Origin: Amycolatopsis oliviviridis
GTDB taxonomy: Bacteria; Actinomycetota; Actinomycetes; Mycobacteriales; Pseudonocardiaceae
DNA: 64,000 nucleotides
Assembly (NCBI RefSeq): GCF_014654365.1
Contig: NZ_BNAY01000004.1
Span: forward strand, 124,001 to 188,000
Direction of reading: 5' to 3'
Shown: piece by piece, positions 7,952 through 16,200 of the stretch
Numbering within the stretch: the first letter of the stretch is position 1
Layout of the letters: each line of letters begins with the position of its first letter
The notes under the pieces: generated by a model
What the model saw: only the letters and a program-made list of their open reading frames with translations
Told to the model about the DNA's origin: nothing
Databases searched by the model: none
Position numbers and translations under genes: made by a program

Positions 7952-7953
7952 CT
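7948..7953 (+). promoter_or_regulatory. -10 box of the MFS gene, leaderless
   Basis: TAGGCT ends 6 bases before the GTG at 7960. Confidence 0.55.
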
Positions 7954-7959
7954 TCCCGC

Positions 7960-9249
7960 GTGACAACCAGGGCGTTCGTCCGCGATCCCGGCTTCCGCCG
8001 TCTGCTGTACACGCGGTTCTCCGCGCATTTCGGCAACGGCATGTATCAAGCCGGGCTGGCCGGAGCCGTCCTCTTCAACCCCGAACGCGCCGCCGACGCG
8101 CTCGCCATGGCCGGCGGGTTCGCGGCGTTGCTGCTGCCCTATTCGGTCGTCGGGCCGTTCGCGGGCGCGCTGCTCGACCGCTGGGACCGCCGGAAGGTCC
8201 TGATCTTCGCGAGCCTCCTGCGGTCCTTCACCATCCTCGCGACGGCCGTCGCCGTGGGCACGGGAGCGGCCGGGATCGGACTGTTCTCGCTGGCACTGGC
8301 GTCCGAAGGCGTCTCCAGGTTCATCGGCTCCGGCCTGTCCGCGTCGCTGCCGCACGTCGTCGAAGAGAAGTCCGTGGTCGCCGCGAACGCCTTCGCGGCG
8401 ACATGGGGTTCGGTGCTCGCTGTCGTCGGCGGCGGCTGCGCGATCGGCCTCCGAGAGCTCACCGGCGCCGACAACGCCGGTTCCGCGTGGGTCACCGCCG
8501 TCGCCGCGCTGGGCGGGATCGGCGCCGCGATCCTCGCCGCGGGCTTCGAGCGCGGGCTGCTCGGGCCGTCGACGGTCGACGAGCCGTCGAATCCGGCCCT
8601 CGCCGTCGTCCGCGGCCTGTCCGACGGCGCGAAAGCGGCCTGGCGCACGCCCAGCGTCACGGCCGGGTTCATCGCGCTGTTCGCCCATCGCGCGTCGTAC
8701 GGGATCTCGCTGCTGGTGACCGTGCTGCTGATGCGCAATCACTTCACCGACGCGGGGATCTTCCGCGCCGGCATCGAAGGGCTTGGTCAGATGGCGGCGT
8801 TCGCCGGGGCGGGGATCCTGGTCGCGGGGTTGCTGACCGCCCGGCTGATCCGGCTGTTCGGCAGGCTCCGCGTCGTGCTGGGCGCGCTGGTGCTGGCGGC
8901 GGTCGCGCAGTCCGCGCTCGGGCTGCCGATGGTGGTCCCGACGGCGTTGCTCGCGGCGTTCCTGGTGACCGGCGCCGGACAGGTCCTGAAACTCTGTGTC
9001 GATTCGTCGGTCCAGCTCGACGTCGCCGACGAGGCGAGGGGGCGGGTCTTCGCGCTCTACGACACGCTGTTCAACATCACCCAGGTCGCCGCGGTCTCGC
9101 TGGCCGCGACGGTGATCCCGGACGACGGCCGATCGTCCGGACTGCTGATCGCGGCCACCGTCCTCTACCTGGCCGGGGCCGCCGGTCACCTGCTCGCGGT
9201 GCGAAAACGGAGAACGAGTGATACGGCACGGGAGTTGGCATTAGGGTGA
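7960..9249 (+). CDS. MFS-family transporter
   Basis: This encodes 429 residues with about 10-12 hydrophobic helices, an inner-membrane major facilitator. After helix 2 comes GPFAGALLDRWDRRKVLIFASLLR, the loop 2-3 signature of the family (GxxxDRxxRRxxL). The repeated Gly/Ala-rich helices and the central cytoplasmic loop (GLSDGAKAAWRTPSV) fit a drug or metabolite exporter of the MFS-1 type. The substrate cannot be read from sequence. An inverted repeat spans its promoter, so it is probably regulated by a repressor that is not encoded next door. It ends 54 bases before the YbaB-like gene that opens the toxin cluster. Confidence 0.85.
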   Translation: MTTRAFVRDPGFRRLLYTRFSAHFGNGMYQAGLAGAVLFNPERAADALAMAGGFAALLLPYSVVGPFAGALLDRWDRRKVLIFASLLRSFTILATAVAVGTGAAGIGLFSLALASEGVSRFIGSGLSASLPHVVEEKSVVAANAFAATWGSVLAVVGGGCAIGLRELTGADNAGSAWVTAVAALGGIGAAILAAGFERGLLGPSTVDEPSNPALAVVRGLSDGAKAAWRTPSVTAGFIALFAHRASYGISLLVTVLLMRNHFTDAGIFRAGIEGLGQMAAFAGAGILVAGLLTARLIRLFGRLRVVLGALVLAAVAQSALGLPMVVPTALLAAFLVTGAGQVLKLCVDSSVQLDVADEARGRVFALYDTLFNITQVAAVSLAATVIPDDGRSSGLLIAATVLYLAGAAGHLLAVRKRRTSDTARELALG

Positions 9250-9303
9250 CGCTTACCGACACCGGGTGGCGTATGCCCGGATCCAGTACTCGCGGGGGCT
9301 CAA

Positions 9304-9927
9304 GTGACGACGGCCGGTGACGACAGCGCACGCCTCGAAGCGCGCAACGCCGCCATGAAGGACCAGGTCGACACGCTGCTCGAACAGTTCGAGCGCCAGA
9401 CGGCCCAGCTCCGGGACGCGCAGGAAGCCGCTTCGCAGACTTCCGCGACGGTGGTCTCGCAGGACGGTCTCGTCCGCGCCACCATCGACGCGACAGGCAC
9501 GCTCGCGAAGCTCGAGATCCAGCCGAACGCCTTCGAGCGCACCAACCCCGCGCAGCTGGCCAACACCGTGCTGACGCTGGTGCGCCAGGGATCGCTGCAG
9601 GTCAAGCAGCAGGTCGCCGAGCTGATGGCCCCGATCACCGAAGGCCTGCCGGATCTCTCGGACCTCATCGAGGGCGCGCCTTCACTGCAAGGGCTGATGC
9701 CGTCGATCCCGGACTTCCTCGCGGAAGAGGAGGAGCCGGCCGCGCCGAAGAAGTCCGACGACGACTTCGAAGACCCGCTGCTGCGCAAGGACGACGCCCC
9801 GCCGCCGCCACCTCCTGTCGCCCCGCCCGCGCCGCCGACGCCGAAACCGATTCCCAAACGGGTGCGTCAGACACAGGACGATGACGAGGAAGAGCCGCCT
9901 TCGAGCTGGCTGACCAGGGGAGTCTGA
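9304..9927 (+). CDS. YbaB/EbfC-family nucleoid-associated protein, first gene of the toxin cluster
   Basis: This encodes 207 residues from GTG. Residues 1-110 are a YbaB-like domain: a long charged helix (LEARNAAMKDQVDTLLEQFERQ), a strand pair around VVSQDGLVRATIDATGTLAKLEI, and a second helix region. The rest is linker, acidic then proline-rich (APPPPPPVAPPAPPTPKP), ending in basic and acidic residues. YbaB proteins bind DNA as dimers. In actinobacteria this type commonly precedes WXG100 and large toxin genes, as here, where its TGA overlaps the next ATG (TGATG). It may help regulate or load the cluster, but that is inference. It is related in kind to the partial gene at 1-352. Confidence 0.8.
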   Translation: MTTAGDDSARLEARNAAMKDQVDTLLEQFERQTAQLRDAQEAASQTSATVVSQDGLVRATIDATGTLAKLEIQPNAFERTNPAQLANTVLTLVRQGSLQVKQQVAELMAPITEGLPDLSDLIEGAPSLQGLMPSIPDFLAEEEEPAAPKKSDDDFEDPLLRKDDAPPPPPPVAPPAPPTPKPIPKRVRQTQDDDEEEPPSSWLTRGV

Positions 9928-10256
9928 TGCCGAACGGTGGGGGTGGCGGCGGGTTCACCGCCGATCCGGACGCGGTCAAGACGGCCGCGGCCAAATTGGG
10001 GATCGCCGCGGATCAGCTGGACGACGCGGGCAAGGAACTGATGGCCGCGATCAACTCGCTGGGCCAGTGCTGGGGCAACGACGACGCCGGCAAGGAGTTC
10101 GCGAAGGACTACGAGCCTGGCGCGAAAGGGTCGTCCGAGGGGTTCGCGAACATCGTCGAGGCGCTGCGCGGCATGCAGCACAACGTCGAACGGTCGATGA
10201 CCGCGTTCACGAACGCCGAGGAAGAGATCAAGACGACGCTGGACAAGAAGGTCTAG
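9927..10256 (+). CDS. WXG100-like type VII secretion protein
   Basis: This encodes 109 residues, the normal size of an ESX/WXG100 substrate. After a glycine-rich head (MPNGGGGGGFTAD) it is two helices with a turn between them: AAKLGIAADQLDDAGKELMAAINSLGQCWGNDDAGKEFAKDY. The turn CWGND occupies the WxG position (W-G here, with no residue between). The second helix ends in NAEEEIKTTLDKKV. Members are exported as helical hairpin dimers by type VII machinery. Translation is coupled to the upstream YbaB-like gene (TGATG overlap). It probably pairs with the WXG-type head of the giant protein that starts 4 bases after it. No type VII ATPase or membrane gene is in this window. Confidence 0.8.
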   Translation: MPNGGGGGGFTADPDAVKTAAAKLGIAADQLDDAGKELMAAINSLGQCWGNDDAGKEFAKDYEPGAKGSSEGFANIVEALRGMQHNVERSMTAFTNAEEEIKTTLDKKV

Positions 10257-10260
10257 CGCC

Positions 10261-13200
10261 GTGGGTATGGAGATGCCCGACGCGGTCAAGTGGCTCTTGC
10301 CGATCGTCGTCGGGGAAAGCTGGCCGGAAGGCGACGAGGACAAGCTCCGCGAACTGCGCGACGCCTGGCACAACGCCTCGAAGGCGATCCAGCCGATCGC
10401 CGACACCGCGACCAAGGGCGCCACCGAGGTCCTCGGCGGCTGGAGCGGTCAGGGCGCGGAGAAGTTCGCCGAGGCCTGGAAGAAGTTCGTCGAGGGCGAC
10501 GAGGCGTACTTCAAGTCGCTCGCCGATTCTTCGAAGGCGCTCGGCGACTCGTGCAACGCGACCGCGCTGGACGTCGAGTACACGAAGTACATGATCATCA
10601 TCTCGCTGGTGATCCTGGCCGCGCAGATCGTCGCGATGATCGCGGCCGCCGCGGTGACGTTCGGTGGCTCGACGGCCGGGATCGCGCCGGCGCAGATCGC
10701 CACCCGCATGACCGTCCAGATGATCTTCCGCCAGCTGATGCAGAAGCTCGCGCAGGAAGGCTTCAAGAAGGTCGCGAAGGAACTCCTGGAGAAGCTTCTC
10801 AAGGAGGGCCTGAAGAAGATCGGCAAGGAAGTCCTGCAGAACACGGCGATGAACCTCGCCATGGACGCGGGCATCCAGGGTCTCCAGATGGCCAAGGGCG
10901 ACCGCGACAGCTGGGACTTCAGCAAGACCAAGGATTCCGCGATCAGCGGCGCCGTCGACGGGGTCGTCGGCGCGGGCAGCAGCAGTATCGGCAAGGGCGC
11001 CACCAAGGGACTCTCGGACAGCGTCGGCGGCCAGATCGTCGACAGCGCGGCGCGGGGTGCCGTGCGCGGCGCGGCCGAAGGCGTCGCCAGCACGGTCGGA
11101 CAGGCCGCCGTTACCGGTGACCTGGACAAGCTTTCGGCCAAGGACCTCCTGATGGGCGCTTCCGGCGGCGCCGTGGGCGGCGGTGTCGACGGGGCGAAGA
11201 GCCAGATCGGCGACATCCGCACCGCGAACACGCCGAGCGCCACGCCGGACGCCGACGGTCCCTCGACGCCGGACGTGGATTCCGGGGATTCTGGGGATTC
11301 CGGGACGCCTTCGCGCCGCGATTCGTCCTCTAATGGCGATTCGTCGGCTGGTGACTCGTCGGGCGGCGACTCGTCGGCTCGCAATTCGTCCTCTGATGGC
11401 GACTCTTCCTCCGGCGATTCCTCGGGCGGCGACTCGTCGGCTCGCAATTCGTCCTCTGATGGCGATTCCTCGCCGCGGAGTTCGTCGGGATCGTCGGATT
11501 CGCCGGCGCAGTCCCAGTCCCAGTCCCAGTCACAGTCCCAGGGACAGCCGCGTTCGGACGGCGGGAGCCAGGCGCCTCAGCAGGCTTCCCAGCAACATCA
11601 CACGCCGGCTTCCGACGACGGCCCGCAGCGGGCCGCGGACAGCGACCGGGTCAGCCAGTCGTCGACGCAGGCTCCCGAACGTCCGGCGGACGCCCCGGCG
11701 AACACCGGCGACGGTCAGCGCGCGCCGCAGACCCATCACAACGCTCCGGCGGCGGCCGCGGACAACGGCTCTGGTCAGCAGCACCAGGCCGCGGCCGCGA
11801 ACCAGCAACAGGCACCCGCGGCGGCTCAGGCACCGGCGCAGGCACCCGCGGCGAGCCCTGCCCAGGCACCGGCGGCCAGTCCGTCGCCGAGTCCCGCTTC
11901 CGGTCCGTCGCAGTCCGGCGGGATGCCGCCCGCCGCTTCCTCCGGTGCGCCTTCCTCAACTGGTGGCGCGCCCGCTTCGACAGGCGCGCCGTCGAGTTCG
12001 GGCGGGTCGTCCTCCGGCGGGTACGGCATGGCGTCGAACCCGGGTCCGAGCACGTCGGCGCCGTCGGGCGGTTACGGCATGGCGCCCGGGGGCAACCCGC
12101 CGGGCAACGGCCCGACGCCCGGTGGATTTCCCCCGCCCGGGCACGATCCGTCGCGGCCCGGCAGGCCGAACGACAGCGTCCAGGCCGCCGGTCTGGCCGG
12201 GAACGGCGGACCGCAGCAGCCGCGCTTCGACCAGCAGCCCGGCCCGGCGCCCTTCCAGGGCCAGCCGATGCAGCAAGGCCCGCAGGGCGGTTTCGCGCCT
12301 CCGCCGCCGCCTCCCGGTGGTGGCGGAGGACCGATGCCACCCCGGGGATCGCAGGGTCAGCCGGGTCCGATGGGCCCGCGTCCCACCGGACCGCAGCCCC
12401 CGCCCCCGCCCCGGCACCCCGGTCAGGGCGGACCTCCGCAGGATCGCGGGCCGCGGCAGCGTCCCCAGCAACCGCCGCAGGGCCCGCCGCAGCAGGGTCC
12501 GCACGGTCAGCCGCGACCTCAGCAGGGGCCGCCCCAGGGTTACCAGGGAAGGCCGGGACAGGGTCCCGGCCCGAACGGTGGTGTCCCGCCGCGTCCGCAG
12601 ACGCCTCCGCCGCCCGGGCAGCACCCGGGTCAGCATCCCGGTCAGCGTGGCCCGGCGGGCCATCCGCCGCCTCCGCCGCGACCGCCGCATCCGGGCAACG
12701 GCCCGTTCCCCGGCAATCGCGGTCCCGTGCCGCCGCCTCCGCCCGGGCACCACCCGGGTCAGCAGGGCCAGCAGGGTCAGCCAGGACGTCCGGGTCCGCA
12801 GCCCGGCCGTCCGATGCCGCCCGGCGACGGGCCGCCGCGGTTCGGTGGTCAGCAGCCGCCGCGCCCGCCGCAGGTCCCGGCGCCGCGTCCCGGTCAGGAC
12901 GGATACGCGGGTCTGCCGGACCGCACGCCTCAGGACCGGACGCAGCAACCGCAGCAACCGCAGCGTCCGCCGCAGCAGCCCGCGCAGCCGCCCGCGCCCG
13001 TGCGTCCGGCGGAGCCCGCGCCTCAGCGGGCACCCCAGGACCACGGTGGGAACCCGCCCAAGGACACCGACCTGCCCAAGGACGTCGAGGCGCCCAAGGA
13101 CACGGAGCTGCCCAAGGACACGGAGACCCCGAAGGACACCGACACTCACCACGAGACCGAGGCGCCCGAGGACGTCACGCCCGACGACAAGGCGGCCGAC

Positions 13201-16200
13201 GACCTCGGTTCGACGATCGACGAGCCGTACCTGACGGATCCGGACTTCCACACCGACGACCCCGCGGCCTACCGCGCGCTCGGCGAAACGCAGCTCGACG
13301 TGCGTGGTTTCGACAAGAGCACCGGGGAGTCCCGGGCCGAGCAGGTCCATCGCGAAGGACTCGAAAAGCGCGACAAGCACCCGGACCAGCGCGTCAAGGA
13401 CATGTCGGATCAGGGCGCGTACGCGGTGCACAGCTACACGCGAAGCGACATGGCCGAGCGGATCACGCACGCCCAGCGTCACGGTGGCCCGGAGCTGGAC
13501 GCGCTCCGGCCCCATATCGAGGCGATCACCTCCGGCCTCAACGAAATGCCGGCGTACGAGGGACTCGTCTCCCGGCGGGTGAACTTCCACGGCAACGAAA
13601 GCGCGATCCGCGGGTTCCTCGAGGCGCACACCCGGGGGCAGGTCATCGTCGACCCGCAGATGCTGAGCGCGTCGCGGGTCACCGCCGAGCATCCGCGCAG
13701 CACCTTCACCGGTGAAGTCGAGATGCGCATCCAGTCGAAGACCGGACGCCACATCGAAGACCTCGCTTCCAGGCCGCACGAGCGCGAAGTGCTCATGAAG
13801 TCGGCGACGCAGCTTCGCGTCACCGACGTCAAGTTCGGTCCGGGGCATCCCGAGCACCCCGATTACCAGGCACGGGTCAAGGACGGCACGGCGAGCGAGC
13901 TGCCGAAGTGGGTCGTCGAATGCGAAGAGGTCGTCGCCGGTGACGACGGCCACCTGAGCCCGGACGAGGTCAACCAGAAGGTCGCCGAGCGGCGCGAGTT
14001 CAACAGCGCCGAGCGGGACAGGCTGGCTCAGGAGGAGGCCGACGCGGAGGCCCAGCTGCGCCGTGACCGCCCGGAACTGTTCCAGGGCAAGGGCATCGCG
14101 AGTCTCGAGACCAAGGTCTCCGACGGCAACGGCGGCTGGACCGACGCCGCCGACCTCCCCGACCGGGAGGCTCCCACGCCGCCGAGGGAACACGCCCCCG
14201 ACGGCGGCTGGTCCGAGCTGGCGAAACCGCTCGAAGAGGGCGGGACACCGGTCATCCACGCCGGTTCGACCGAGACCCCGCATCAGCAGGTGCGGCTGCT
14301 CGCGGACGAGCTCCCGGCGATCGGCGAGGCCAACACGCGCAACTACTACGCGCCCGAATCGTGGAAGGACGGCTACCAGACCAACTCGGCCGAGGCGCTG
14401 GTCGCGTTCGAGAACCGGATGGACGGTCGCGACGCCGTCGCCGGGCCGTCGACCGAGGGTTCGCCGCTGCAGCACGTCAGCGACCGGCTGGGCGGGCAGT
14501 GGTCGGATCGGAACGGCTTCGGCGACATCGCCCGTGAACTGGGCGAACGTCCCGTCGGCGCGCGGACCGCGGTCGCGTTCGAGCATCACGCCGCCGCCGA
14601 ACCGGACGCGCCGGAGGGCTCGCCACGGTCCAAGGACCGGATCGAGACCCGGATCGTCGCCGCGGTCAACACGCCGCACGGCGTGGTCTTCGCCGACCCG
14701 ATGACCGGACGGCTCGCGCAGCTGCCCGACAACCCGACGTCGATCAAGGCGATGCCGATGGGCGGCGGCGACGCTCCGCACGCCCACACCCCGGAAGCGC
14801 CGGAAGCACCGCAGCGGACGCACAGCGAAACCCCCGCGGAGACACACACCGGGACCGGGCCGGAGACGCGCGCCGAGGCGCCGCCCCAGTCGACGGCCGA
14901 CCGGCTGCGCGGCGACGCCGAACCGCCGCCGGTGGACCGGCCCGACGAGCAGCAGGCGCCCAAGACCGAACTCGACATCAGCGAGCGGCTCAAGGGCACC
15001 GAAGAGGCACCCGCGCGGCACGACGAGAGTTACGTCAACGACGAGAACTTCCGCGGTTCGCCCGAGGATCACAAGAGTCTCCGTGACCGCTACGACAACG
15101 CGGATCTCGCCGAGCAGGCCCGCGAGAAGGCGCAGAGGAGGCTCGAAGCCAGCCCGCTGAAGGACCGCGTCTCTCCCGAAGCGGCCGAAGCGATCTACTC
15201 GTACTCGCGCGAACACGCGTACGCGATCAACGAGGCGAACCGTCTCGGCGAGTCGCACCCCGGCTTCGAAAACGCCCAGCGCAGCACCCGGGCGATCGTC
15301 GGCGCGCTGAACGAGCTGCCGGACTTCCACGGCGAGGCCATCCGCGGCATCGACACCAAGGGCGACATGCGCGCCGCCGAGATCATGGCCGCGCACTACG
15401 AACCCGGCCAGACCGTCCCCGAACCGACGATGACCAGCGCGACCATCAAGACGTCGCCGGACACGAAGTCCAAGTTCGGCGAAGACGTCGAGATCCACAT
15501 CGTCTCGAAGACGGGCAAGGACGTCTCGTCGCTCGCCGAGAACCCGGGCGAGAACGAGTCCATCAACAAGCCGGCGACGCAGCTTTACGTGCACAGCAAG
15601 GAGTTCAAGACTCCGCCGCTGGTCGACCGGCCCAAGTGGGTCATCCACGCCGAAGAGGTCACCCCAGGCGACCCGCGCTACCTCGACCCCGAGACCGCCA
15701 AGCAGAAGATGGACGAGCGGCGGGCCCGGCACGCCGCGGAGGCACCCGAACTCGCCCGCCTCGCCCAGGCACGGTCGATGGCGCGCCTCGGCGGCTTCGA
15801 CGAGCCGCAGACCCCGCCCATCACCGCGGAGAACCCGGCGGACCACGGGGTCGCGGACGCCGACAAGGGCCCCGAGCACGGCGAACAGCCCGCTCAGGAC
15901 CACGGCGCCACCGACGACACGATGGAACTGCCGGTCCCCGAGCGGGACTACTCGTCGCTGGCGGTCGCGACGAACCCGCCGAGCGAACCCGCGATCCACG
16001 CAGGCTCGGCGAGCCCCGCGCAGCAGGCCGCGTACATCGCCGACCGGCACCCGAGGCTCGGCGAGGTCAACCCGCACTTCAACGACCCCGACGCGCTGGA
16101 CAACGGCTACCGGTCCAACTGCACCCGGACCCCTGGCGCGTACATGGACCGGCTGAACGGCATCGATTCGACGGCCGAACCGCTGCTCATGCACGAGATG

